From positions 1 to 64,000 of the forward strand of contig NZ_CP060823.1 in assembly GCF_014489415.1 (NCBI RefSeq): DNA of 64,000 bases, read 5' to 3'. A model generated the notes under the pieces. The model was given only the letters and a program-made list of their open reading frames with translations, ran no database searches and was not told the origin of the DNA. The position numbers and the translations under genes are program-made. Shown one piece after another: positions 17,831 to 26,294 of this stretch (position 1 is its first letter; each line of letters starts with the position of its first letter). This DNA is from Cylindrospermopsis curvispora GIHE-G1 (lineage in GTDB: Bacteria; Cyanobacteriota; Cyanobacteriia; Cyanobacteriales; Nostocaceae).

Positions 17831-18562
17831 TTAATTACGTTTGACTTGTTTGGCGTTTAGTGATATTTCATTCTGAAATTCGGTAACTTTAGCCAAAATA
17901 TCAATTGATCCATTGGATGATAATATATTTAGAGTTTCCTGATTCCAGTCCCCCTCAAAAAATACTCCGCTTATAGAATCTCCACTATCACTCTCTAGCT
18001 TAAATCTCAGCATTTTATAACCCTTTCTTGATGTGAATTCCTCGGAGGAAACAGGGCGTAAAGACTTAATCCATACTGTTTTCTCCATATAATCACTAAG
18101 TTCCTTGACCTTAACCGTGGGATAAGAATTGGGAGAGGAATTAAAATTACTAGAGTATTCGGAATCAGTTCCACTAGTTTTTGTGATTGATTGAGAAGAC
18201 AAGGGAGAGACCTGGGATTTATTATCATAAATACTAAGTAATCCGACTATTTCCACCGTATCCCCCCGCTTTGGAGAAAAAGGGAGCTTTCCTAAAGAGG
18301 GGAAAAAGGAAGCCCGATATTCACCCGCAGATCCTGTAAGTGTCAGAAAGTGCATTCCCTGGGAACTTCGATAACTACTTTTGACCAATCCCCTGGAAAT
18401 AACTAATGTCCCTACAGAGTCAGAGGAAAAGGACTCCCCACTATAAACAACAGCTTGGGATAATACTGGCTTATATGTTTTACCAAATCCCCAGATTAGT
18501 CCAGTAAGGGTAACAAATAGAAGTAATGGTAAATGAGGAGAAGTAATATAGTTTTTTAACAT
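17831..18562 (-). CDS. Exported OB-fold protein
   Basis: ATG 18562 is preferred over an upstream TTG; the product is 243 residues. One N-terminal signal or anchor (LPLLLFVTLTGLIWGF) is followed by two beta-rich domains, VGTLVISRGLVKSSYRSSQG...FPSLGKLPFSPKRGDTVEI and KTVWIKSLRPV...GVFFEGDWN...IDILAKVTEF. The spacing is that of OB-fold domains of the kind found in nucleic-acid-binding proteins. A Ser-rich linker (about 120-150) joins them. The exterior location and its place directly before the TctA-like permease suggest a binding partner. The ligand is not known. Confidence 0.6.
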   Translation of the reverse strand: MLKNYITSPHLPLLLFVTLTGLIWGFGKTYKPVLSQAVVYSGESFSSDSVGTLVISRGLVKSSYRSSQGMHFLTLTGSAGEYRASFFPSLGKLPFSPKRGDTVEIVGLLSIYDNKSQVSPLSSQSITKTSGTDSEYSSNFNSSPNSYPTVKVKELSDYMEKTVWIKSLRPVSSEEFTSRKGYKMLRFKLESDSGDSISGVFFEGDWNQETLNILSSNGSIDILAKVTEFQNEISLNAKQVKRN

Positions 18563-18596
18563 ACTAACGTTAATTCTTAATTCTATGGTCAAATAG

Positions 18597-20225
18597 TTAA
18601 AGTTGACAAATACGAGACCTATTAAAGAATAGTCCTAGCCCCCAAGGATTCACCTGTGATTCTATTCCTATCGTTTTCCACCACCATTCATAGAAAATCA
18701 ACGCGGGCATTTCTCCCATCGCAGCATTGCTAAGATTTCCTTGAACTGATGGCAATTCATCATATTTTAACCATGTTTCTCCCCTTTTCCACCCTAACTT
18801 TTCTCCAAAAGAACTGAAAGTATCTTGGTTGTAATCTTCAGTGCCACCTAAACCAAGATAAATTTCTTTTTGCGGAGAGAACCCAAATTTACCATCACTG
18901 TATTGTAACCATAATTGATTCAGCGTATTCAAATCAGAACATGGAATTTGTTCAATTACTTTAGGGTTTATAAATCCTTCCCTTTGCCGATTTACTACGG
19001 TTAAGATTAATTGTTCTGTTTCTTTATCAGCTTCCTTCCAGTTACCAGCAGCAAGCAGCTCTTGTAACCTCAAGTAATTCCGAGGAACATTAGATTCTGG
19101 AATAACTGAGCTTTCTGGGCTTTCTCGTAATAAGGGGAGATCTGATTTGGATGCACCAAACTTCTCCACCATGTTTAAAAACACTACACTTAAAGACACT
19201 ACAACAATTACCACCATTATTCTAGAATTTAGCAACCTTAGTCCACCACTCTTATACCCAGTAAAAAAGGGCTTATAACTTTTCGGTGAATTTTTTATTG
19301 GAGGTGTAAGCGTAACATTATTGGTAATATTGATAGCAGGTCTAGAACGTAAATCTCCTATTACATCATTAGCAGACTGGTAACGCTCTGCAATAGGTGC
19401 AGTCATTTTATCCAAAATCTTTCCTAATTTTTCATCAACAGACCTATTACCTAACTTATCTCGCCATAAAAATCTTTCTGTTGCAGTATCGTAAAACTTA
19501 TTAGGACTAGAACCAGTGAACAAGTATAGACAAGTTAACCCTAAACTATACACATCACTAACGAAAGTAGCTTTTCCCCGCAGCTGTTCTGGAGCGCAGT
19601 ATTCCATAGATCCTATAATTGTCCCTTCTTTCCCCCCTGCTGTTGGATCCACCACCTTCGCTGCACCAAAGTCAACTAGAAATATTTTATTGTCCATAGC
19701 ACGACGAATTATATTTTCTGGCTTTATGTCACGATGAATAACCTGTTTTTTATGGACAAATTGTAAAATATTTAATAGCTCTATTAATAGTTCAGTAACC
19801 CTAGCAGGGGAGAAAACCCCGTTTTTCTGGAGTTCAATCTCTAATGTATCCCCCTCCACATACTCCTGAACCAAATACTGACGATTATCCTCTGTGTGGA
19901 TAAAATAGTCCAAAAGTTCTGGGATTTGAGGATGTTGACCCAACTGCTCTAACTGTTTTGCTTCTTGATTAAATAAACGGGATGCTTTTTCAATAGTGTC
20001 TGTGCCCTGGGCTTGGGGTAAAAATTGTTTAATCACACAGGTAGGTTGAGATGGTTTACCCGTATCTGTTGCTAAAAAGGTACGTCCAAATCCTCCCTCC
20101 CCCAAAATTTCCCGGGGGATGAACCGCTCTCGCAAAATTAATTTGTTGCCACATTTTTGGCAGAATTTACAGTCGTTTGGATTCTGGTGCAAACAGTCTG
20201 GTTTTACGCAGAGGATTTTATTCAT
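18597..20225 (-). CDS. Zinc-ribbon Ser/Thr kinase with transmembrane helix and C-terminal GUN4 domain
   Basis: 542 residues. A zinc ribbon (Cys 6, 11, 22, 25) precedes a Hanks-type kinase (about 36-300) with a complete active site: GEGGFGRTF, CVIKQF, HRDIKPEN, DFGAAK, APEQL. A membrane helix follows at about 333-352. The exterior C-terminus (about 385-542) is a GUN4 domain (LRLQELLAAGNWKEADKETE, QLWLQYSDGKFGFSPQKEIY, FGEKLGWKRGETW). GUN4 domains bind porphyrins and, in the founding member, stimulate Mg-chelatase. Here the domain would face away from the cytoplasm and could act as a ligand sensor for the kinase. This is the most upstream gene of the minus-strand run, facing psbA. Confidence 0.85.
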   Translation of the reverse strand: MNKILCVKPDCLHQNPNDCKFCQKCGNKLILRERFIPREILGEGGFGRTFLATDTGKPSQPTCVIKQFLPQAQGTDTIEKASRLFNQEAKQLEQLGQHPQIPELLDYFIHTEDNRQYLVQEYVEGDTLEIELQKNGVFSPARVTELLIELLNILQFVHKKQVIHRDIKPENIIRRAMDNKIFLVDFGAAKVVDPTAGGKEGTIIGSMEYCAPEQLRGKATFVSDVYSLGLTCLYLFTGSSPNKFYDTATERFLWRDKLGNRSVDEKLGKILDKMTAPIAERYQSANDVIGDLRSRPAINITNNVTLTPPIKNSPKSYKPFFTGYKSGGLRLLNSRIMVVIVVVSLSVVFLNMVEKFGASKSDLPLLRESPESSVIPESNVPRNYLRLQELLAAGNWKEADKETEQLILTVVNRQREGFINPKVIEQIPCSDLNTLNQLWLQYSDGKFGFSPQKEIYLGLGGTEDYNQDTFSSFGEKLGWKRGETWLKYDELPSVQGNLSNAAMGEMPALIFYEWWWKTIGIESQVNPWGLGLFFNRSRICQL

Positions 20226-20506
20226 CTCACTTGTAAGTATTTTACCTCAGTATATCAAAAGTCTATAAGATTGCGAAGCACTAGCACTCTCCAGATTGCA
20301 CTTCCTATCACAATTCCTATAACAGGATATAAATAAAAGCTAACTTAATCAAACTTAAATTACATAGGAGTTAACATAAAATAATCATTACAAGTGAAAC
20401 TGAGGGTCAAAACTAGTAACTTAATAATCGGAAACCCCTACCACATATAGGAAAATCCCTAATTGGCAAAATTATTAAAAATTTTGTAAAAACCTCTTTA
20501 CAAAAC

Positions 20507-20535
20507 TAAATATTTGTCTTAATATAAGTTCATAA
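20507..20535 (+). promoter_or_regulatory. psbA promoter
   Basis: TTTACA (20507-20512) and TAATAT (20530-20535) are separated by 17 bases, a near-consensus sigma-70 promoter. It predicts a start near 20542 and a 5' leader of about 50 bases before the psbA ATG. No strong Shine-Dalgarno sequence is visible before the ATG, which is usual for psbA. Confidence 0.75.
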
Positions 20536-20593
20536 GGTAGAAACACCTACCAGAACATACATAAATCTCTCGTAAAACCGCAATTATAAAACC

Positions 20594-21676
20594 ATGACCA
20601 CTGCCATTCAACAGCGCCAAAGCGCCAACGTATGGGATCGCTTCTGTGAATTTATCACCAGCACCAACAACCGCCTCTATATTGGCTGGTTCGGGGTGTT
20701 AATGATCCCCACCCTTCTCGCAGCTACTACTTGCTTCATCATTGCTTTTATTGCTGCTCCCCCCGTGGACATCGACGGTATCCGCGAACCCGTAGCTGGT
20801 TCCCTAATGTACGGTAACAACATCATCTCCGGTGCTGTAGTTCCTTCCTCCAACGCCATTGGCTTGCACTTCTACCCCATTTGGGAAGCTGCATCCTTAG
20901 ATGAATGGTTATACAACGGTGGTCCTTACCAACTAGTAATTTTCCACTTCTTGATTGGTGTAGCCTGCTACCTAGGTCGTGAATGGGAACTATCCTTCCG
21001 GTTAGGCATGCGTCCTTGGATTTGCGTAGCATTCTCCGCTCCTTTGGCAGCAGCTACCGCAGTATTCTTAATCTACCCCATCGGACAAGGTTCATTCTCT
21101 GATGGTATGCCCTTAGGTATCTCTGGAACCTTCAACTTCATGATTGTGTTCCAAGCAGAGCATAACATTCTCATGCACCCCTTCCACATGTTAGGAGTAG
21201 CAGGTGTATTCGGTGGTAGCTTGTTCAGCGCTATGCACGGTTCCTTGGTAACATCTTCCTTAGTAAGAGAAACAACCGAAACCGAGTCTCAGAACTATGG
21301 TTACAAGTTCGGACAAGAGGAAGAAACCTACAACATCGTAGCAGCACACGGTTACTTCGGACGCTTGATATTCCAATATGCTTCATTCAACAACAGCCGT
21401 TCACTGCACTTCTTCTTGGCAGCATGGCCAGTAGTAGGAATCTGGTTTACAGCACTGGGTGTAAGCACCATGGCATTCAACCTGAATGGATTCAACTTCA
21501 ACCAATCCATCATTGATTCTCAAGGACGCGTAATCGGTACATGGGCTGACGTAATCAACCGTGCTAACCTAGGTATGGAAGTAATGCACGAGCGTAACGC
21601 CCACAACTTCCCCTTAGACCTAGCTGCTGGTGAAGTAGCACCTGTAGCATTAACCGCCCCCGCAATCAACGGTTAA
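20594..21676 (+). CDS. psbA: Photosystem II reaction-centre protein D1 (high-light E130 form)
   Basis: 360 residues, the normal length, with five membrane helices. D1 binds the primary donor chlorophylls, pheophytin, QB and the Mn4CaO5 cluster. The Mn ligands D170, E189, H332, E333, D342 and A344 are all present, as are H198 (P680 ligand) and S264 (QB site). The 16-residue C-terminal extension after A344, removed by CtpA, is intact. Residue 130 is Glu, the form linked to high-light D1 isoforms and stronger hydrogen bonding to pheophytin. Codon choice is visibly more C-ending than in the neighbours, as expected for a highly expressed gene. Confidence 0.98.
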   Translation: MTTAIQQRQSANVWDRFCEFITSTNNRLYIGWFGVLMIPTLLAATTCFIIAFIAAPPVDIDGIREPVAGSLMYGNNIISGAVVPSSNAIGLHFYPIWEAASLDEWLYNGGPYQLVIFHFLIGVACYLGREWELSFRLGMRPWICVAFSAPLAAATAVFLIYPIGQGSFSDGMPLGISGTFNFMIVFQAEHNILMHPFHMLGVAGVFGGSLFSAMHGSLVTSSLVRETTETESQNYGYKFGQEEETYNIVAAHGYFGRLIFQYASFNNSRSLHFFLAAWPVVGIWFTALGVSTMAFNLNGFNFNQSIIDSQGRVIGTWADVINRANLGMEVMHERNAHNFPLDLAAGEVAPVALTAPAING

Positions 21677-21698
21677 TAATCAATACTGGTAAATGAAA

Positions 21699-21727
21699 AG
21701 CTCCTCACCTAGTGGGGGGCTTTTTTT
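21699..21727 (+). terminator. psbA rho-independent terminator
   Basis: A GC-rich hairpin (AGCTCCTCAC / GTGGGGGGCT with a four-base loop, some G-U pairs) is followed by seven T residues, 22 bases after the psbA stop codon. Confidence 0.85.
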
Positions 21728-21780
21728 ATGGGGAGTGCTTCGCGATCTCCCGTAGGGAGTGCTTTGCAATCGCCTCTTTA
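21728..21780. repeat. CTCCCGTAGGGAG hairpin repeat
   Basis: One copy of the palindromic repeat (CGATCTCCCGTAGGGAGTGC and flanking AATCGC) lies between two terminator hairpins. Confidence 0.75.
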
Positions 21781-21815
21781 ACTTCGGTGGGTCCCAACTG
21801 GTTAATATTCCAATT

Positions 21816-21843
21816 AGCTCCTCACGTAGTGGGAGACTTTTTT
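21816..21843 (+). terminator. Second terminator-like hairpin after psbA
   Basis: CTCCTCAC-GTA-GTGGGAG followed by a run of T closely resembles the psbA terminator and appears to be a diverged copy. Confidence 0.65.
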
Positions 21844-21920
21844 CATAACTGGCAATTATGGCAAATAAATTTGCGATTTGCGAATATAGAATAAAATGTA
21901 GATTCATCGAAAATCTCGTC

Positions 21921-22430
21921 ATGCTAAAACCTCAAGATATCGTTGTCTTGCTGAAAGTACACAACTTAAAAAACTCAGAATGGACTTATAACCAGCTTGG
22001 CACTGCATTACACATTAGTCCTTCGGAAGTTTATGCTGGTCTCAAAAGATGTCAGTCCAGTGGGTTGTATGATTGGTCTACTAGAAAAGTGAAAAACCAT
22101 TCTTTGCTTGAATTCCTCATTCACGGACTGAAATACGTATTTCCTGAAAAACCTGGTCCTTTAACGAGGGGAATTGCTACTGCACATTCAGCAGAACCAT
22201 TAAAAAATTTACTGAATGTCAATTCTACCGATATCTACGTATGGAGTGATCCACAGGGAACTGTGAGAGGACAAAGTATTACCCCATTATATAAATCTGT
22301 TCCTGCTGCAGTAAAAAATGACCCAGAACTCTATGAGTTGTTGAGTTTGGTGGATGCAATTCGGGTTGGTCGTGCGCGAGAACAAAATCTCGCTAGTCAA
22401 GAGCTAGAAAAGAAACTGACAATCAGATGA
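21921..22430 (+). CDS. Winged-helix antitoxin-like protein paired with a nucleotidyltransferase
   Basis: ATG 21921 is the best start (169 residues); longer frames run into terminator sequence. The N-terminus (KPQDIVVLLKVHNLKNSEWT, YNQLGTALHISPSEVYAGLK) is a winged helix-turn-helix. The C-terminal half (YVWSDPQGTVRGQSITPLY, AAVKNDPELYELLSLVDAIR) is a conserved domain found beside nucleotidyltransferase genes. Its stop overlaps the next start (ATGA), indicating translational coupling. The layout is like type IV toxin-antitoxin (AbiE-like) pairs, with this protein as repressor-antitoxin. The pair lies between direct copies of the psbA 3' end. Confidence 0.65.
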   Translation: MLKPQDIVVLLKVHNLKNSEWTYNQLGTALHISPSEVYAGLKRCQSSGLYDWSTRKVKNHSLLEFLIHGLKYVFPEKPGPLTRGIATAHSAEPLKNLLNVNSTDIYVWSDPQGTVRGQSITPLYKSVPAAVKNDPELYELLSLVDAIRVGRAREQNLASQELEKKLTIR

Positions 22431-23101
22431 ATGAACAAGTACAAATGCTTGAAAAGGCGGCAAAATTACTTGCCGCATTAAATAAAAAAATAGTTTTTAT
22501 AGGTGGGGCAACAATATCACTATATCTTGACGAAATTTCTGCTATTGATGCCCGTCCTACGAATGATGTAGATTGCGTTATCAATATTACTCCTCGTAAT
22601 AAATACTATCTTTTTGAAGAAGAGCTACGTCAAATTGGACTTGAACAGGATAAAGGTAAAGTTATATGTCGTTGGCGGTATCAGGAATTAATATTAGATA
22701 TAATGCCAGACGATACTTCTATCCTTGGTTTTAGCAATTCTTGGTACAAGCCAGGAATAAAAAAATCAATTATTTATACTTTTCCAAGTAGTCAAAAAAT
22801 AAATATTTTCCCGGTAACTTATCTTTTAGCTTCAAAAATTGAGGCATTTAATAGTCGAGGAAATCGCAATTTCTATACTAGTCATGATTTAGAGGATATT
22901 GTTTTACTCCTGGATGGCTGTCCTAATTTAGAACAAGAAATAGAACAGGGAGATATAAAAGTCAAGAAGTTTATAAAAACATGGATTAAAACTGAATTTG
23001 AAAACCTTTTAGAAATAGCTCCTAGTCAACTTTCATTTGCATCAAAAAATGCTGGTCGTGACCAATTAATTTTGAATCTAATTCAAAGGTTAGCACAATA
23101 A
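22427..23101 (+). CDS. AbiEii-like nucleotidyltransferase, putative toxin
   Basis: 224 residues. The N-terminal third has the nucleotidyltransferase pattern: a glycine loop (FIGGATISLYL) followed by the metal-binding D-x-D (RPTNDVDCVI), with a later acidic residue in LILDIMPDD. A conserved lysine in YLLASKIEAFNSRG and a DLEDIVLLLDG segment match AbiEii/DUF1814-type proteins. Type IV toxins of this class block growth by modifying RNA, while the partner antitoxin controls transcription. It overlaps the upstream gene by four bases. The toxin role is inferred from the pairing. Confidence 0.7.
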   Translation: MNEQVQMLEKAAKLLAALNKKIVFIGGATISLYLDEISAIDARPTNDVDCVINITPRNKYYLFEEELRQIGLEQDKGKVICRWRYQELILDIMPDDTSILGFSNSWYKPGIKKSIIYTFPSSQKINIFPVTYLLASKIEAFNSRGNRNFYTSHDLEDIVLLLDGCPNLEQEIEQGDIKVKKFIKTWIKTEFENLLEIAPSQLSFASKNAGRDQLILNLIQRLAQ

Positions 23102-23109
23102 TTAATGCT

Positions 23110-23186
23110 CCCGCAATCAACGGTTAATAACAAATACTGGTAAATGAAAAGCTCCTCACCTGGTGAGGGGCTTTTTTTATGGGGAG
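23110..23186 (+). repeat. Duplicate of the psbA 3' end including its terminator
   Basis: 77 bases match 21659-21735, with about six differences: the last psbA codons (PAING and stop), the spacer and the terminator hairpin with its T-run (23150-23178). No psbA coding sequence precedes it. It terminates the toxin-antitoxin operon and abuts the stop of the converging gene at 23177. Confidence 0.9.
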
Positions 23187-23836
23187 ACATCAGGGATAGT
23201 TTCATCCCCAACTGTTGCGCCTTTTTGACTTAATAGAGTTCCTCTGAACTTATTGGGTTTCCCGCACTGGGAACAAAATACAAGTAAATTTTCCATTCCT
23301 GCAAGCACAGACACTTCGTCTTCATATCCACAAGAGCATTCCCACTCAATCAAATTTATATCGCCCTTTAGAGTAAATTTGTAGGGGCGTTTAAAGATAT
23401 AGAATTTCTCTTTCTTTTTGTATTGTGTCTTTTCATCAGGCAATGATTCTACATTTGGTTCTCCTACCTCCTGGTCTTTTAGCAGAGTAGTTTCGACCGG
23501 TTGTGTAACATCTGGTTGAGTTGATGGAATCATTTCAATAGGTAATGCTACCTCCCTGTCTTTTGGGGGAGTCATAACCACTGGGGGTATTTCAACTGGG
23601 GGTGTAACATCCCGAGGTGGTGGTGGAGCTAGAACCACAGGTGATGCTTTTTGAGATTTTTTTCTTGCAGCTTTTTGGGGGGTAGCCTTTTTATTTTCCT
23701 CAGCAGGTGGAATAATCTCATCAGGATTAGATTCCACTGGAGGGGGAGCAGCAGTTTTCCTAACCACAGATATTATTTGCAGTTTTGTTTCCTGCTTTGG
23801 CTCTTCTTTCTTTGGTACTTGCTGTTTACGTGGCAT
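23177..23836 (-). CDS. Proline-rich protein with C-terminal zinc ribbon
   Basis: The ATG at 23836 has AAAGGAG five bases upstream, so it is preferred over a GTG two codons earlier. The product has 219 residues. The first 140 are low-complexity Lys/Pro/Glu with PPPP and PPVE runs, probably disordered. The C-terminal 70 residues contain ECSCGYEDEVSVLAG and VFCSQCGKPNKFRG, two Cys pairs typical of a zinc ribbon. The function is unknown; it may bind nucleic acid or protein. Its stop overlaps the duplicated psbA terminator. Confidence 0.65.
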   Translation of the reverse strand: MPRKQQVPKKEEPKQETKLQIISVVRKTAAPPPVESNPDEIIPPAEENKKATPQKAARKKSQKASPVVLAPPPPRDVTPPVEIPPVVMTPPKDREVALPIEMIPSTQPDVTQPVETTLLKDQEVGEPNVESLPDEKTQYKKKEKFYIFKRPYKFTLKGDINLIEWECSCGYEDEVSVLAGMENLLVFCSQCGKPNKFRGTLLSQKGATVGDETIPDVSP

Positions 23837-23933
23837 AGTCACTCCTTTGGCATACCCCTATTATACATTAGCCCTAGTTTCTTGGTTTGGGAGACAATAG
23901 CTATACTGATAAAAAACTCACCCATCCCATGAG

Positions 23934-25064
23934 ATGAACCGCAAAAAACTTACCCAACTAATCACTATTGCAATTCTTGTCACCTTTATTACCATATTCT
24001 ATCCATTTATTACTATTGCCCTAACTACCAAAGAAATCGGCGCGATCGCTGAAAGGGTGACCGTTCGCCTTAGCGGTCCCGACCAAGGTTCAGGTGTAAT
24101 TATCAATAAAAATGGTAACACTTACACAGTATTAACCAATTCCCATGTTTTTCAGTATAAAGGCGCATTTGAAATTATCACCTACGATGGGAGAAAATAC
24201 CAATCAAATAACGTAACAGAAATACCTAATCTTGATTTAGCCACCCTTCAATTTAACAGTGACCAAGAATATCAAGTAGTGGCATTGGGTGACTCTAATA
24301 CTGTAACCATAGGGCAGGTAGTTTATATTAGTGGGTTTCCTTCTAAACAAGACTTTACCTTTAGATTTGATGGAATCTCCCGGATTTTAAAAAAACCAAG
24401 AGACGGGGGATATAGCTTGGTATATAGAATAGGAGCATTAAAAGGAATGAGTGGAGGTCCCATCCTAGATGAGAATGGTAAATTAGTAGGTATTCATGGG
24501 CTAACCTACAGTCAAAGCCTAGGAGATGGACGCGGTACACCAGAAGAATATGGAATTCCACTTCAGACCTTTTTAAATGCACCACCCCCCACACCGAGCA
24601 GGTACACAAAATTAGAAACCTTGTTGAAAGCTCAAGACTTTAGAGAAGCAGATATAGAAACATACAGAGTAATGTTAGCAGTAGCTAAAAGACAAAGCGA
24701 GGGTTGGTTCAGAATAGAAGATGCAGAAAATTTTCCCTGTCAAGAATTGCGCACCATTGACAATCTGTGGTTAAAATATAGTCAGGGTAAATTTGGTATA
24801 TCTGTCCAACAAGAAATATACAAAAACCTGGGAGGAACAAAACAATATGATGTGAATGTATGGAGATCCTTCGGAGACAGGGTGGGATGGAGAAAACAAG
24901 GTTCATGGCTCGATTACAAAGATTTAAACTTTTCATTATCCGCACCAACGGGTCAACTCCCAGATATAAGGACGTCGTCGTCGTCGTTGGGGTTCGGTTT
25001 TGTCGTGGGTGGTCGTACTTGGATTACTTCCCTCCTGTCAAGACATGTACAGTGTAACCCATAA
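23934..25064 (+). CDS. Exported trypsin-like serine protease fused to GUN4 domain
   Basis: 376 residues. An N-terminal signal or anchor (about 8-31) leads into a Deg/trypsin-like domain (about 35-215) with the full triad: His in LTNSHVF, Asp in NLDLATL, Ser in GMSGGP. Residues about 222-345 form a GUN4 domain (YTKLETLLKAQDFREAD, IDNLWLKYSQGKFGISVQQE, FGDRVGWRKQGSWLDY). The tail after QLP differs from the paralogue at 31956: a GTC/TCG triplet run near 24972 coincides with a frame change, and the expected FPPVKTC-type end lies in another frame. The tail is therefore altered but the domains are intact. The GUN4 module would sit in the periplasm or lumen. Confidence 0.8.
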   Translation: MNRKKLTQLITIAILVTFITIFYPFITIALTTKEIGAIAERVTVRLSGPDQGSGVIINKNGNTYTVLTNSHVFQYKGAFEIITYDGRKYQSNNVTEIPNLDLATLQFNSDQEYQVVALGDSNTVTIGQVVYISGFPSKQDFTFRFDGISRILKKPRDGGYSLVYRIGALKGMSGGPILDENGKLVGIHGLTYSQSLGDGRGTPEEYGIPLQTFLNAPPPTPSRYTKLETLLKAQDFREADIETYRVMLAVAKRQSEGWFRIEDAENFPCQELRTIDNLWLKYSQGKFGISVQQEIYKNLGGTKQYDVNVWRSFGDRVGWRKQGSWLDYKDLNFSLSAPTGQLPDIRTSSSSLGFGFVVGGRTWITSLLSRHVQCNP

Positions 25065-25146
25065 AGGTTTGATAGTATTGTTAACTTTTGTAAATAACAA
25101 GAAATTAACGAAACCTTGCTAGTTCCAGGGTTTCGGATACCTGGTA

Positions 25147-25400
25147 CTATTTATTTTTAGGATTAGGTGTATAACAGTTTGCCTTGACAAATATTGTTGC
25201 TGCCTTTATTATTTCCTTATTAGTTATGTCTAACTCATCCCAAAAAAGCTTTAGCTGTCCTGGTGATGTTCCCTTCTTTTTTTGATTTGGTTTCATCCCC
25301 GCCAAAAGTTTACTCCCCCAGCGGTTTTTTTCCACCTTTTTCGGTTGAGGACGATATTTTTGACAAAATCCTTTCAGCATCTGATTAAAACACAGTATCT
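25147..25400 (-). pseudogene. RAYT-type (REP-associated) transposase with internal deletion
   Basis: The C-terminal 78 codons (KGFCQKYRPQPKKVEKNRWG to TPNPKNK) are almost identical to the intact gene at 33140-33892, but they are preceded directly by CFNQML, which in the intact gene lies about 87 residues earlier. The HUH and tyrosine region is lost. Upstream sequence is replaced by interspersed repeats. The flanking 25065-25146 also matches 33051-33139, so the copy arose by segmental duplication with the protease-GUN4 gene. Confidence 0.85.
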
Positions 25401-25434
25401 CCCACAGGGGGTGATCCCTACCCCCTTGAAATAA

Positions 25435-25925
25435 CTGATTCATCCTTTGACGGAAAACGTTTACCGTTAAAGTTTTACCAAATGCAAGCCGAACATGAAA
25501 TGCGCCTAGATGAGAGCGATCTCCCGTAGGGAGTGCTGCGCAATCCCACATTGGGAGTCCCCTCAACACATTCAGAATTTTCCCTTGAGAAGAAATACGG
25601 GGAACCCTGAATGCGATCGCCTGCAGAAGAAAGAGTAACCCCAGGAGATTCTCAAGGGAAATTTCACCGAACTACTGTCGGTGTATATCATATATTGCGA
25701 TCGCCCCGCCTGTAGGAAGTGCTTCGGAATCGTCCGTCATTGCCATTAACTGTCTTCAAGGAAAGGTTCACCATTTTTCCTTTGAGAGGAAATGGGTAAG
25801 CGATCGCATCTAGAAAAAAGACCTAGCCCTAAGAAATTATCAAAGGATGTTATACAGTGCGAGATCCCGTAGGGAGTGCTTCGCAATCGCTCGGTAAAAA
25901 AGTGTAAAATAGGAGAAATGCGATC
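25435..25925. repeat. Cluster of interspersed repeats (three families)
   Basis: The non-coding stretch 25401-26294 holds a GACGGAAAACGT palindrome copy (25448-25470), hairpin copies with CTCCCGTAGGGAG or close variants (about 25525, 25710, 25870), TTCCCTTGAGAA copies (25578 and the inverse at about 25655), and HIP1 sites. From about 25930 to 26294 it is AT-rich with no recognised element apart from the region in front of the next gene. Confidence 0.8.
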
Positions 25926-26294
25926 TCGCTCGTAGAGATTACTTCCCATGAGTTCACAGTTAAAAGCTATCCGAACTACTGTCTTCCGATATCCACTAAA
26001 AGCAAGTGCAAGATTTAGAAAATGGACTGGATATAGGAGCAATTGCCCTCCTGGGAAAAAACACTGTACTGAGATGAATGTTAAAATAGTAATCTGTATC
26101 GTGCGCTCGCTTGTGTAATAAGAACAGAACCCATAGTTTTATCTGTTCTACATCTATCCTAGGTTAGATTTTTAGCAAGACCAATAAAAATGACAGCGCA
26201 AGAATACTAATTAATTCACTACCTGTTGAAAACAACAAAGTTACAGAATTTCTGTATGTTATAATCTGTCTTGTTGTTGTACACAGACAAATCT

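Noticed and set aside
21712-21894. Frames crossing the psbA terminator region as an N-terminal extension of the antitoxin gene
   Set aside because: They pass through terminator hairpins and repeats; ATG 21921 gives a domain-sized protein without them.
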